NCBI RefSeq assembly: GCF_018332715.1
Contig: NZ_BOQP01000035.1
Location: forward strand, 124,001 to 188,000
Source: Winogradskya consettensis
GTDB lineage: Bacteria > Actinomycetota > Actinomycetes > Mycobacteriales > Micromonosporaceae
DNA length: 64,000 nt
Direction of reading: 5' to 3'
This document shows positions 50,577-59,082 of the stretch, one piece after another. The notes below the pieces were generated by a model, which saw only the letters and a program-made list of their open reading frames with translations, did not search any database and had not been told where the DNA came from. The position numbers and the translations under genes were made by a program. Position 1 is the first letter of the stretch. Each line of letters begins with the position of its first letter.

Positions 50577-51407
50577 ATGGATGCCCAGCAGCTCGCCACG
50601 TTCGAGGCCGTGATCACCGAGGGCAGTTTCGATGCGGCCGCGCGTGCGCTGCACGTGACGCCGTCCGCGGTCAGTCAACGGATCAAGGCGCTGGAGCAGG
50701 CCGTCGGGCAGGTTCTCGTACGCCGCACCAAGCCCGCCGAACCCACCGAGGCGGGCCAGGCCCTCGTCCGGCTCTCCGGCCAGATCGCCCTGCTGGAGCG
50801 CGAGGCGCTGGACGCCGCCCGGGGCGCGCCGACGGGCGGCGGGCGGACCAGGATCTCGGTGGTGGTGAACGCGGATTCCCTGCTCACGTGGTTTCTGCCG
50901 GCGCTGGCTGCCCTGCCCGCCGAGCCGGCGCTCAGCTTCGACATCCACCAGGACGACCAGGACCACACCGCCGATCTGCTGCGCAGCGGCACGGCGATGG
51001 CCGCGGTGACCGCGCAGGACGTCGCGGTGCAGGGCTGCCGGGTCGAGCCGCTGGGCTCGATGCGTTACCGGGCGGTCGCCGCGCCCGGCGTCTTCACCGA
51101 TTTCGCGACCACGCCGATGATCCTGCTCAACCGCAAGGACCGGCTCCAGCACCGCTTCATGAACGACCCGGCCGTGACGCCGCCGATCCATTACGTCCCG
51201 GCGTCGGCGGCGTTCGAGCAGGCCGTGCGGCTCGGCCTGGGCTGGGGAATGCTCCCCGAGCCGACCGTCACCGGCGACCTCGTGGAGATCGTCCCGGGCC
51301 GCCACCTCGACGTCCCGCTGTACTGGCAGTACTGGCGCATGGAATCGACGGTCCTGGCCGCCCTGACCAGCGCGGTCAAGCAGGCGGCCAGGACCGCACT
51401 CCGCTAG
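50577..51407 (+). CDS. LysR-family regulator (LysG/ArgP-like)
   Basis: 276 aa from ATG 50577 with AGGA 7 bases upstream. HTH FEAVITEGSFDAAARALHVTPSAVSQRIKALE region at residues about 8-36 (landmark SFDAAARALHVTPSAVSQRI), followed by the ArgP/LysG effector domain (VVVNADSLLTWFLPAL, DDQDHTADLLRSG, GLGWGMLPE). In Corynebacterium LysG activates lysE on excess lysine or arginine. The divergent arrangement here is the same. Overlaps the convergent LOG gene by 4 bp. Confidence 0.92.
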   Translation: MDAQQLATFEAVITEGSFDAAARALHVTPSAVSQRIKALEQAVGQVLVRRTKPAEPTEAGQALVRLSGQIALLEREALDAARGAPTGGGRTRISVVVNADSLLTWFLPALAALPAEPALSFDIHQDDQDHTADLLRSGTAMAAVTAQDVAVQGCRVEPLGSMRYRAVAAPGVFTDFATTPMILLNRKDRLQHRFMNDPAVTPPIHYVPASAAFEQAVRLGLGWGMLPEPTVTGDLVEIVPGRHLDVPLYWQYWRMESTVLAALTSAVKQAARTALR

Positions 51408-51949
51408 GCCAGAGCCGCTTCGATGTGGTCGAGGGCGGCGTCGATCGAGGTGACCACGGTGACCTGGGCCAGGGCCTGGGTGCGGACGAAGGCCGTGTCG
51501 GTGATGTCGTTGAGCCATTTCCAGAGGCCGGTGTAGAAGCCGTCCGGGTCGAGCACGACGATCGGTTTGCGATGCAGGTCGAGGGTGGCGGTGGTCCAGA
51601 CCTCGAAGAGCTCGTCGAGGGTGCCGAGGCCGCCGGGCAGCGTGATGAAGGCGTCCGAGCGCTCGATCATGATGTTCTTGCGGACGCCCATGTCGGTGGT
51701 GACGACCAGCTCGTCCGAGGCGGTGTCGGCGACCTCGAGGTCGACCAGGGACTGGGGGATGATGCCGAGGGTGTGGGCTCCGCCGGCGCGGGCGCCGTCG
51801 GCCACTGCGCCCATCATGCCGACGCAGCCGCCGCCCGAGACCAGGGAGTGGCCGCGGGGGCCGAGGGCCTTGCCGACCGTGGTGGCGAGGTCGAGGTGCT
51901 CGGGGGCGAGGCGGGTCGAGGAGGCGCAGAAGACGCAGATCGCGGCCAT
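51404..51949 (-). CDS. LOG-family Rossmann protein (TIGR00730)
   Basis: 181 aa. SGGGCVGMMGAVADGA and LPGGLGTLDELFEVWT give the PGGxGTxxE phosphate-binding and catalytic motif of LOG enzymes, which cleave ribose-5-phosphate from nucleotide 5'-monophosphates (cytokinin-type or housekeeping). Second gene of a pair; the first, also LOG-like, ends one base upstream. Confidence 0.9.
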   Translation of the reverse strand: MAAICVFCASSTRLAPEHLDLATTVGKALGPRGHSLVSGGGCVGMMGAVADGARAGGAHTLGIIPQSLVDLEVADTASDELVVTTDMGVRKNIMIERSDAFITLPGGLGTLDELFEVWTTATLDLHRKPIVVLDPDGFYTGLWKWLNDITDTAFVRTQALAQVTVVTSIDAALDHIEAALA

Positions 51950-51950
51950 G

Positions 51951-52727
51951 TCAGCGATTTCCGTTGCCGGAAAGGGCCTTGTCGGCTTCCACGATGTACT
52001 GCACCGCTTCCTCCACGTCGTCGGTCAGCATGATCAGCTCCATGTCGTCCTGGCTCACCTTGCCCTCGGCGAGCAGGCGTTGCTTGATCCAGTCGACGAG
52101 GCCGCCCCAGTATTCGGTGCCCATGAGGATGACCGGGAAGCGGGTCACCTTGTGGGTCTGCACCAGGGTGACCGCCTCGAACAATTCGTCGAGGGTGCCG
52201 AAGCCGCCGGGGAGCACGACGAACGCCTGGGCGTACTTGACGAACATGGTCTTGCGGACGAAGAAGTAGCGGAAGTCGATGCCGATGTCGACCCAGGAGT
52301 TGAGGCCCTGCTCGAAGGGGAGCTCGATGCCGAGGCCCACGGACATGCCGCCGGCCTCGGTCGCGCCGCGGTTGGCCGCCTCCATCACACCGGGGCCACC
52401 GCCGGTGATCACGGCGTAGCCGGCCTCGGCCAGGGCGGCGCCCAGAGCGGCTGCCATCTCGCACTCGGGGCTGTCGGGGCCGCTGCGTGCCGAGCCGAAG
52501 ACGCTCACCGCGGGCGGCAGGTCGGCTAGGGTATCGAAGCCCTCGACGAATTCGGAGAGGATGCGCAGCGCCCGCCAGGCGTCCTTGGTCTTCCACTCGC
52601 CGCGATGGTGCGAATCAAGCAGCTTCTCATCGGCCGTGCTGGGCGGAATCGAGTCACGACGCAGCGTGACTGCGCCGCGATGACGCTCGTGAGGTGGGCG
52701 AGCGCGATCATCGGAGCTGTCCGTCAT
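51951..52727 (-). CDS. LOG-family Rossmann protein (TIGR00730), longer paralogue
   Basis: 258 aa from ATG 52727. After a polar N-terminal 60 residues the core has VFGSARSGPDSPE, ITGGGPGVMEAANRGA and LPGGFGTLDELFEAVTLVQ, as in LOG phosphoribohydrolases. Two different LOG paralogues in one operon are common in actinobacteria near dapE. Nucleotide substrate not determined. Confidence 0.9.
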   Translation of the reverse strand: MTDSSDDRARPPHERHRGAVTLRRDSIPPSTADEKLLDSHHRGEWKTKDAWRALRILSEFVEGFDTLADLPPAVSVFGSARSGPDSPECEMAAALGAALAEAGYAVITGGGPGVMEAANRGATEAGGMSVGLGIELPFEQGLNSWVDIGIDFRYFFVRKTMFVKYAQAFVVLPGGFGTLDELFEAVTLVQTHKVTRFPVILMGTEYWGGLVDWIKQRLLAEGKVSQDDMELIMLTDDVEEAVQYIVEADKALSGNGNR

Positions 52728-52925
52728 GGCATCCACGGTAGTGCTGCTCGTCTGCGCCGGTGAACTATCCGGTGGGCTTTTGCCAAGAGGATTGCGACGT
52801 CGCGGGCTTTTTGCCAGATTGAAGCAACGCAAAGTAGCTCTGCGACGTCTGTACAGTTACGAAACCCCGCACGGCATGCACGGCGTCCGGCTTCGGCCGG
52901 GCATCAGGGCGAAGGAGCCACCGTG

Positions 52926-53093
52926 ATGACCCGGTACGAGCGAATGAAGATGCAGCGCCGCATGCAGCGGCGCATCCGCATGGTGGTCGAGGAACGGCGC
53001 ATGACGCTGGCCCATCGGCCGCCCGTTGATCAGGGCTTCGAAGGCGTCGACCCCGAGGCCACGGTCGAGATCCCAAGACCCGAAAAAACCTGA
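52926..53093 (+). CDS. Small Arg/Met-rich basic protein (55 aa)
   Basis: 55 aa. AAGGAG lies 8 bases before ATG 52926 (5 before GTG 52923). The first 35 residues are strongly basic (TRYERMKMQRRMQRRIRM, VVEERR), predicted as one long helix; the C-terminal 20 are acidic. Possible nucleic-acid binding. It stands alone between the LOG operon and dapE. TACAGT near 52852 could be its -10. Confidence 0.7.
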   Translation: MTRYERMKMQRRMQRRIRMVVEERRMTLAHRPPVDQGFEGVDPEATVEIPRPEKT

Positions 53094-53120
53094 TTCGCAC
53101 CGTACGCCCGGAGCGCGCGC

Positions 53121-54197
53121 CTACTCGTCAGCAGCCAGCCAACGGTGCAGGGTGGCTGCCCCGTCGCGAATCTTGCCGATCTCCACGTGCTCGTCCTGGG
53201 CGTGCGCGAGCCGGGGATCGCCCGGCCCGTAGTTCAGTGCGGGGATGCCCAGCGCCGCGAACCGCGCCACATCCGTCCAGCCGAGCTTCGCCGCGGGCTC
53301 CTCGCCGACCGCGAGCAGGAAATCCCGGGCGGCCGGGGCGTCGAGCCCGGGCAGCGCGCCGGGCGCGGAGTCGGTCACCTCCAGATCGAAGCCCTTGAAG
53401 ACCTCCCGCAGGTGGGCGAGCGCCTGCTCTTCCGAGCGGTCCGGGGCGAACCGCAGGTTGACGTCGATCTCGCACTCGTCGGGGACCACGTTGCCGGCCA
53501 CCCCGCCGGAGATCCGCACCGCGCTGAGCCCCTCGCGGTAGTTGCAGCCGTCGATGGTGACCCGGCGCGGCTGGTAGTCCTCCAGCCGGCGCAGCACCTC
53601 GCCCGCGGCGTGGATCGCGTTGACACCGCGCCAGGCCCGCGCCGTGTGCGCACGGCGGCCGTGGGTCCGCACGGTGGCGGTCATCGTGCCCTGGCAGCCG
53701 GCCTCGACCACGCCGTACGTCGGCTCGAGCAGCACGGCGAAGTCGGCGCGCAGCCAGTCGGGCCGGTCCTGGCCCGCCAGGTGCAGCCCGTTGAACTGCG
53801 AGTCGATCTCCTCCGACTCGTAGAACAGGTAGGTGATGTCGTAGCGCGGGTCGGGCAGCGTCGCGGCCAGGTGCAGGGCCAGCGCCACGCCGGACTTCAT
53901 GTCGGCGGTGCCGCAGCCGTAGATGAGGTCGTCGACGACGGTCGACGGGAAGTTGTCGTTCAGCGGCACGGTGTCCAGGTGCCCGGCGAGCACGATCCGC
54001 TGCTCCCGGCCGAGCTGGGTGCGCGCCATGACGGTGTTGCCCTGCCGCTCGGTGCTCAGGTGCGGGGTCTTGCGCATCGCGTCCTCGACGCAGTCGGCGA
54101 TGACCTTCTCGTCGCGCGAGACGGACTCGATGTCGACCAGGGTGCGGGTCAGCTCCACCGGGTCGACGAGCACGTCAGGGGTAAGCGGGTTGGCCAT
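53121..54197 (-). CDS. dapE: Succinyl-diaminopimelate desuccinylase
   Basis: 358 aa from ATG 54197 (GTG 54206 is alternative). M20 metallopeptidase: AGHLDTVP (metal His and catalytic Asp), GCGTADMKSGVAL (bridging Asp), YESEEIDSQFNGL (catalytic and metal Glu), and EHVEIGK near the end. It hydrolyses N-succinyl-L,L-diaminopimelate to diaminopimelate and succinate in lysine and peptidoglycan synthesis. In many actinobacteria dapE and dapD lie side by side in divergent orientation. Here two WXG-type genes lie between them. Confidence 0.93.
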   Translation of the reverse strand: MANPLTPDVLVDPVELTRTLVDIESVSRDEKVIADCVEDAMRKTPHLSTERQGNTVMARTQLGREQRIVLAGHLDTVPLNDNFPSTVVDDLIYGCGTADMKSGVALALHLAATLPDPRYDITYLFYESEEIDSQFNGLHLAGQDRPDWLRADFAVLLEPTYGVVEAGCQGTMTATVRTHGRRAHTARAWRGVNAIHAAGEVLRRLEDYQPRRVTIDGCNYREGLSAVRISGGVAGNVVPDECEIDVNLRFAPDRSEEQALAHLREVFKGFDLEVTDSAPGALPGLDAPAARDFLLAVGEEPAAKLGWTDVARFAALGIPALNYGPGDPRLAHAQDEHVEIGKIRDGAATLHRWLAADE

Positions 54198-54287
54198 GGG
54201 CCGCACATTACCGCCCGAACGTGAACCGGATCGGGGTGCTCGCGGGAGCTACCGTCGAAGGCGGTTCCCGAGCGGAAGGTGACGCTG

Positions 54288-54581
54288 ATGCACGTCGATG
54301 CCGCAGAGCTGCGAGCGGTCGCTGATCGGTTACGTGACCAGGCAGAAGATCCACTCGCGCGGGCGGCCGGCCTGATCGCGCGGGCCGGGTCCGGCGTGGT
54401 GATCGACACTCTCTTCGACGACTACGTCACGGCTGTGCCCTATCGCGAGGTCGCCGCGAGCTGGCAGGGCGAGTTGCGGGTTCTGCAGGAAGCGCTCGCG
54501 GCGCTGAGCGACGCGCTGATCAGGGCCGCTGATGACTACGACGCCGCGGACGAGCGGGCGGCTGAGGGGATGCCGCGATGA
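54288..54581 (+). CDS. WXG100-type small protein
   Basis: 97 aa from ATG 54288, GGAAGG about 10 bases upstream. Helix-turn-helix hairpin with W59-Q-G61 at the turn (AASWQGELRVL), the hallmark of WXG100 proteins; the first helix is Ala/Arg-rich. It overlaps the following gene by ATGA, so the pair is coupled. Likely a type VII secretion partner or chaperone of the protease-like protein encoded next. Confidence 0.82.
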   Translation: MHVDAAELRAVADRLRDQAEDPLARAAGLIARAGSGVVIDTLFDDYVTAVPYREVAASWQGELRVLQEALAALSDALIRAADDYDAADERAAEGMPR

Positions 54582-55861
54582 GCCACTCCGCGCTGGACCG
54601 GCTGACCTCGCTGCAGGACGAGATCCACGCGGCCGGCGGGGGCTGGGGCGCTGGGGCGCGGGCCGCGATCGAGGTGCCGGGCTTCGGGGGCGATCCGGAT
54701 GGCGTACGGGGCCTCGCGCGGGTCTGGGACGAGGCGGCCGGGGCGGCGGAGGTCGCGCTGGCGACGCTGACCACGGTCGAGGGCGCGGAGGTCGCCGGGG
54801 TGTGGGCCGGTAATGCGCACAACGCGGCGGCTGAGGTCGTACGAGCGCTTGCCGATGAGGTTGCCCGGGCGGCGCAAGCATTGCGGGACGTCTCTGGGCA
54901 GCTCCGGGCGTACGGAGAGGGGATTGAAAGCGAGCAGTGGCGTGACCGGACCGGCCAGGCCGTGGTGCGCGAGAGCCCGATCGAGGGTGTTGATCTGCGG
55001 GTGGCAGCGCACATCTCGGCGCGGTCGCACGGGGAGGATCTAGCGGTGGGGCTGCACGATGCGGCGACCCAGGCCCGCGCACATCTGCTCGACGAGCCAT
55101 TTCTGGCTCCCGTGGACGACATTGTCGTGGCCGATACCGGCGTGCTCACCCCCGCTATGGCGGTGCGCGCTTCCGAGGCGCTTTTCAAGGCGCCGGAGCT
55201 TGTTGTGGGCGCGGAATCGGCGGAGCTCCGGGCGTACCTGATGAAAGGTCTCGCGGCTGGTTATGGCGCCGCCGATCTCGCTGTTTTCGAGACCCGGATC
55301 GCGTCGCACGATGCGGAATGGCTCGACCGGCACCTGAGCCCGCTCGACCCCGACCGCGGCCCGGTCACTGCGCGTCGCAGCCGGACGCCGTGGAGTCAGG
55401 GGCCGTTGCCCACCTGCGTCGCGGCCTCGACCGTCACCGTCCGTGCCGAGGTCGATCCGATCTACGCGCTGAGCATCACCGACGGTGACTTCGACGAGCG
55501 GCTCCGGGCCGAGCAGTTGCGGGTGTACGACGGCGGCCGCAGCTGGATCCAGGACGCGCTCGGGCGCGACGGGATGACCGCCGGGCAGTCGGAGCAGGTC
55601 GCCAACGAGGAGATCGGCCCGCGCGCCGGCGTCACCTACGACAACGTGGCGCTGACCGGGGACGTCCTGGACGACGTCGAGCGGGCCGCTGACGACGGCT
55701 ATCCGGTGCCCTTCATCACCGACGATCACCAGCTCGTGGTGACCGGCCACACCGACGACCAGCTGCAGGTCTACAACCCATGGGGCTACACCTACTGGAT
55801 CAGCGAGGACGAGTTCCTCGATGGTTCTCCTGGGTCGGTCCGGCTGCCCCGAACCGGGTAG
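54578..55861 (+). CDS. WXG-type protein with C-terminal papain-like cysteine protease domain
   Basis: 427 aa. The N-terminal 130 residues are helical with W76-A-G78 (GVWAGNAHNAAAEVV), a WXG-like module. Residues about 265-420 look like a papain/C39-type protease: Q274 (oxyanion) and C280 in QGPLPTCVAAS, H384 in DDHQLVVTGHTDD, and N400 in YNPWG followed by YWISEDEF, the order Q-C-H-N. Suggests a secreted effector or toxin using type VII export, or a peptidoglycan/protein-processing enzyme. No immunity gene is obvious beside it. Confidence 0.75.
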   Translation: MSHSALDRLTSLQDEIHAAGGGWGAGARAAIEVPGFGGDPDGVRGLARVWDEAAGAAEVALATLTTVEGAEVAGVWAGNAHNAAAEVVRALADEVARAAQALRDVSGQLRAYGEGIESEQWRDRTGQAVVRESPIEGVDLRVAAHISARSHGEDLAVGLHDAATQARAHLLDEPFLAPVDDIVVADTGVLTPAMAVRASEALFKAPELVVGAESAELRAYLMKGLAAGYGAADLAVFETRIASHDAEWLDRHLSPLDPDRGPVTARRSRTPWSQGPLPTCVAASTVTVRAEVDPIYALSITDGDFDERLRAEQLRVYDGGRSWIQDALGRDGMTAGQSEQVANEEIGPRAGVTYDNVALTGDVLDDVERAADDGYPVPFITDDHQLVVTGHTDDQLQVYNPWGYTYWISEDEFLDGSPGSVRLPRTG

Positions 55862-55871
55862 GGTTCCGGAC

Positions 55872-56813
55872 GTGAGTAGCGAGATCTCCCCCGCCTGGGG
55901 CATCGGCCTGGCAACTGTGACCGCTGACGGCACGGTGCTCGACACCTGGTACCCAGCCGGTTACCTCGGTCTCGGGGAGGTTCCCGCCGACGCCCCCGCC
56001 CTGCCCGCCGGTCTCACCGGCCCGAAGGCGCTGGCCGGGCTGTCGACCGTCGAGGTCCGCGTCGAGATCGCGTCGCTCGCCGATCCGATCAAGGACTCCT
56101 CCGAGGCCTACCTGCGGCTGCACCTGCTCTCGCACCGCCTGGTCAAGCCGAACGCGCAGAACCTCGACGGCATCTTCGGCATGCTCGCCAACGTCGCCTG
56201 GACCTCCGCCGGCCCGTGCCCGGCCGACCGCGTCGACGAGCTGCGCCTGATCGAGCGCGCCGCCGGCCGTCACCTCGCCGTCTTCGGCGTCGACAAGTTC
56301 CCGCGGATGACCGACTACGTAGTGCCCAGCGGCGTCCGGATCGCCGACGCCGACCGGGTCCGCCTCGGCGCGCACCTCGCCGCCGGCACCACCGTCATGC
56401 ACGAGGGCTTCTGCAACTTCAACGCCGGCACGCTCGGCACCTCCATGGTCGAGGGCCGCATCGTGCAGGGCGTCATCGTCGGCGCCGACTCCGACATCGG
56501 CGCGGGCTCGTCGATAATGGGGACGCTCTCCGGCGGCGGCAAGGAGAAGGTCACCATCGGCGAGCGCAGCCTGCTCGGCGCCAACGCCGGCATCGGCATC
56601 TCGCTCGGCGACGACTGCGTGGTCGAGGCGGGCTGCTACATCACCGGCGGCGCCAAGCTGACCCTCCCGGACGGCCGCGTGGTCAAGGCCCGCGAGCTCT
56701 CCGGCGTCAACGGCCTGCTCTTCTGGCGCAACTCGGTGACCGGCGCCCTCGAGGCCCGGCCGCGCAAGGGCACCGGCATCACCCTCAACTCCGACCTGCA
56801 CCTAGCCCAGTAA
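55872..56813 (+). CDS. dapD: Tetrahydrodipicolinate N-succinyltransferase
   Basis: 313 aa from GTG 55872. Left-handed beta-helix acyltransferase of the actinobacterial DapD type: RLHLLSHRLVKPN, YVVPSGVRIADADRVRLGAHL, GTTVMHEGFCNFNAGTLG, VEGRIVQGVIVG, SSIMGTLSGGG and NAGIGISLGDDCVVEAGCYIT. It succinylates tetrahydrodipicolinate with succinyl-CoA in lysine synthesis. Length matches M. tuberculosis DapD. Begins 10 bp after the protease-like gene, so it may be read from its promoter. Confidence 0.94.
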   Translation: MSSEISPAWGIGLATVTADGTVLDTWYPAGYLGLGEVPADAPALPAGLTGPKALAGLSTVEVRVEIASLADPIKDSSEAYLRLHLLSHRLVKPNAQNLDGIFGMLANVAWTSAGPCPADRVDELRLIERAAGRHLAVFGVDKFPRMTDYVVPSGVRIADADRVRLGAHLAAGTTVMHEGFCNFNAGTLGTSMVEGRIVQGVIVGADSDIGAGSSIMGTLSGGGKEKVTIGERSLLGANAGIGISLGDDCVVEAGCYITGGAKLTLPDGRVVKARELSGVNGLLFWRNSVTGALEARPRKGTGITLNSDLHLAQ

Positions 56814-57749
56814 CGTCTCGCCCTTCGGGGTGGTCGCGTAGAGCACCGAGCGGCCGGTCCTGGTCCGGGTGATCAGGCCGGCTCTCTCCAGGACCTTCAG
56901 GTGTTCGCTGACGCCGGCCAGGCTCAGGTCCAGATGGACGGCGAGCTGGCTGGTGGTGGCGGGCAGCGTCCGTAGGATAGCGGCGCGTTTCGCACCGATC
57001 AGCGGTGCCAGGTCGGCCCCGGCTCCGGGCGGATCCGCGATTCCCCGCGCGCGGTAGGCGATGGTGACGGGGCGTGACGGGTCGGTGCTGATCGCCAGGT
57101 TGGCGAAGACGGACGGGACGAGCAGCAGGCCGTTGCCGGTCAGCGCGTAGGTCCCCTTGTCGCGATGCTCGATCGCGATGGCGTTCTCCACCGACCAGCT
57201 CACCCGGGGGTGCAGCCCGGCCAGGCCCTCGGTCCAGCCGTACGCCGCGATCCGACCGGCCCGCTGCACGATGTCACGCTCCAGCACCGCGCGGAACCGT
57301 GGCCACTCCGGCTCGATCAGCGTCGTCCACGCCGCTTGCAGGGCGTCGGCGAGCCGGTCGACCACGTCGTCGGCGGCGAGGATGTGGCGGGCGTACTCCG
57401 GTGGGGTGCGGTGCCCGCGCAGATTCAGCTCCAGCTCGGCCCGCGCCCGCTCCAGCGGGGTCGCCCGGACGACGGCCAGATCCTCGCCGATCTCCCGCCG
57501 CGAGCTGACCGGCGCCGGATGTAGGAAATCGGCGTTGTCGTCACGGCGGAACAGGCTGGTCAGCGCGCCGATCGCGGGCACCTCCCGGCGCAACTGCGCC
57601 AGTTTCGGCTTCATCCGCCGCACCCACGACGCCAGCACGCCCGCCTCGGCGTTGCCTGCCAGCAGGAACAGCGCCCCCTCCACCTCGAACAGCGGCGAGA
57701 TCGCATACCGGCACCCGGCAAGATCAGCGGGCGAGACCTGGATCAGCAT
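56802..57749 (-). CDS. ArsR-type regulator with N-terminal ligand-like domain
   Basis: 315 aa. The C-terminal 75 residues are an ArsR winged helix (AILRTLPATTSQLAVHLDLSLAGVSEHLKVLERAGLI around 250-290; landmark LAGVSEHLKVLERAGLI). The first 230 residues resemble DUF5937-type domains of actinomycete ArsR proteins. It is divergent from an MFS transporter, whose gene it probably represses. Overlaps dapD convergently by 12 bp. Confidence 0.87.
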   Translation of the reverse strand: MLIQVSPADLAGCRYAISPLFEVEGALFLLAGNAEAGVLASWVRRMKPKLAQLRREVPAIGALTSLFRRDDNADFLHPAPVSSRREIGEDLAVVRATPLERARAELELNLRGHRTPPEYARHILAADDVVDRLADALQAAWTTLIEPEWPRFRAVLERDIVQRAGRIAAYGWTEGLAGLHPRVSWSVENAIAIEHRDKGTYALTGNGLLLVPSVFANLAISTDPSRPVTIAYRARGIADPPGAGADLAPLIGAKRAAILRTLPATTSQLAVHLDLSLAGVSEHLKVLERAGLITRTRTGRSVLYATTPKGETLLG

Positions 57750-57769
57750 GTTTCGCTCACCACCGAAAC
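57750..57769. promoter_or_regulatory. Candidate ArsR operator
   Basis: GTTTCG-N8-CGAAAC (57750-57769) lies directly before the ArsR ATG and within the 57-bp divergent gap to the MFS gene. ArsR proteins bind such inverted repeats over promoters. Confidence 0.5.
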
Positions 57770-57806
57770 TTTAGCCGTACGCCCGCCACGCACCGATCGT
57801 GAACCG

Positions 57807-59009
57807 GTGACCTATCGCGACGTGTTCGCCGTAACCCAGTTCCGCACGGTGCTCGGCAGCTTCGCCCTCCTGCTGATCAGCGAGAGCATCAAGATGCTGG
57901 CGCTGTCGGTGCTCGTCTACACGAGTACGGGCTCGACCTTGCTGGCCGCGCTCGCCTACGTGGCCGGGTTCCTGCCCCAGGTGCTCGGCGGGACCCTGCT
58001 GCTCGCGTTCGCCGACAGGTGGCGGCCGCGGCGGCTGATGGTCGGCTACGACCTGGTCCGGATGGCGCTCGCCGTAGTGCTAGCGCTCGCGGTCCTGCCG
58101 CCGGTCGGCGCGATGCTCGTCGTGTTCGTGGTGGGCAGCTTCGCGCCGGTGGCGCAGGCCGCCCGGACGGCGTTGACGGCCGACCTGCTGCACGGGGACG
58201 CGTACATATTGGGTCGATCGCTCTTCACCGTTGTGTCCGGGGCGATGCAGGTGGTCGGGGCTGCCGTGGGCGGTCTGCTGCTGACGGTGACCGGGCCGGC
58301 TTCGGCGCTCTGGCTCGCCGCCGGGGGCTGCGCGGCGTCGGCGCTGGTGGTGCGTTTCGGGCTGACCGACCACCCGGCCCGCCGTACGGGTGACCGGAGC
58401 GCGGTGCGGGAGACCTGGCAGGTCAACGGTGCTCTGCTGCGGGACCGGGGCGTTCGGCGGTTGCTGCTGGCCCAGTGGTTGCCGGGATCGCTGATGGTCG
58501 CGTCCGAGGGTGTTGTCGTGCCGTACGCGTCCTCGCTGGCCGGAATCCTGCTCGCCGCCGCGGCCGGGGGGATGTTGCTGGGTGATCTCCTGGTGGCCCG
58601 TTTCCTGTCACCCGTGCGGCTCACGCCCTGGCTGGCGCTCATTCTGGGGGCGCCTTTGCTGGTCTTCGTGCTGCGACCCGGCGTGGTGCCGGCGTCGATC
58701 GCGCTGGGCGTCGCGGCCGCCGGCTTCTCGTATCAGCTCGGACTGGCCCAGCGATTCCTCGACGCCGTGCCGGCGCAATGGCGAGGACAGAGCCTCGGAC
58801 TCGTCGGCACCGGCACGATGGTCGTGCAGGGACTGGCGATCACCGGCGCGGGCGGACTCGCCGAGATCCTGTCGCCCGGCGTGGTCATCGCGGTCGCCGG
58901 AGCGGCATCCCTGCTCGCGACCTTCACTCTTTGGCGGACACTTTCAGGCCCTGCCGGACCGGTGCGATTGATGGCTACCGGCCCGACAGGGGGATCAAGT
59001 GCCCGCTGA
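57807..59009 (+). CDS. MFS transporter
   Basis: 400 aa with about eleven to twelve helices, GTG start. ADRWRPRRLMVGYDLVRM is the loop between helices 2 and 3 of drug-efflux-type MFS proteins; VSGAMQVVGAAVGGLL is helix 5. Probably exports a compound sensed by the divergent ArsR regulator. Compare macrolide-efflux MFS proteins; substrate unknown. Confidence 0.88.
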   Translation: MTYRDVFAVTQFRTVLGSFALLLISESIKMLALSVLVYTSTGSTLLAALAYVAGFLPQVLGGTLLLAFADRWRPRRLMVGYDLVRMALAVVLALAVLPPVGAMLVVFVVGSFAPVAQAARTALTADLLHGDAYILGRSLFTVVSGAMQVVGAAVGGLLLTVTGPASALWLAAGGCAASALVVRFGLTDHPARRTGDRSAVRETWQVNGALLRDRGVRRLLLAQWLPGSLMVASEGVVVPYASSLAGILLAAAAGGMLLGDLLVARFLSPVRLTPWLALILGAPLLVFVLRPGVVPASIALGVAAAGFSYQLGLAQRFLDAVPAQWRGQSLGLVGTGTMVVQGLAITGAGGLAEILSPGVVIAVAGAASLLATFTLWRTLSGPAGPVRLMATGPTGGSSAR

Positions 59010-59046
59010 ACGCATTCAGCCGTTTCCTGGATAAGGAGTCAAGGTT

Positions 59047-59062
59047 TGTCGATTTCTCGACA
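59047..59062. promoter_or_regulatory. Candidate LacI operator
   Basis: TGTCGA-TTTC-TCGACA is a perfect inverted repeat 21 bases before the LacI-family ATG, suitable for autorepression. Confidence 0.55.
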
Positions 59063-59082
59063 GGTCGTGGAAGACTCGTCGC

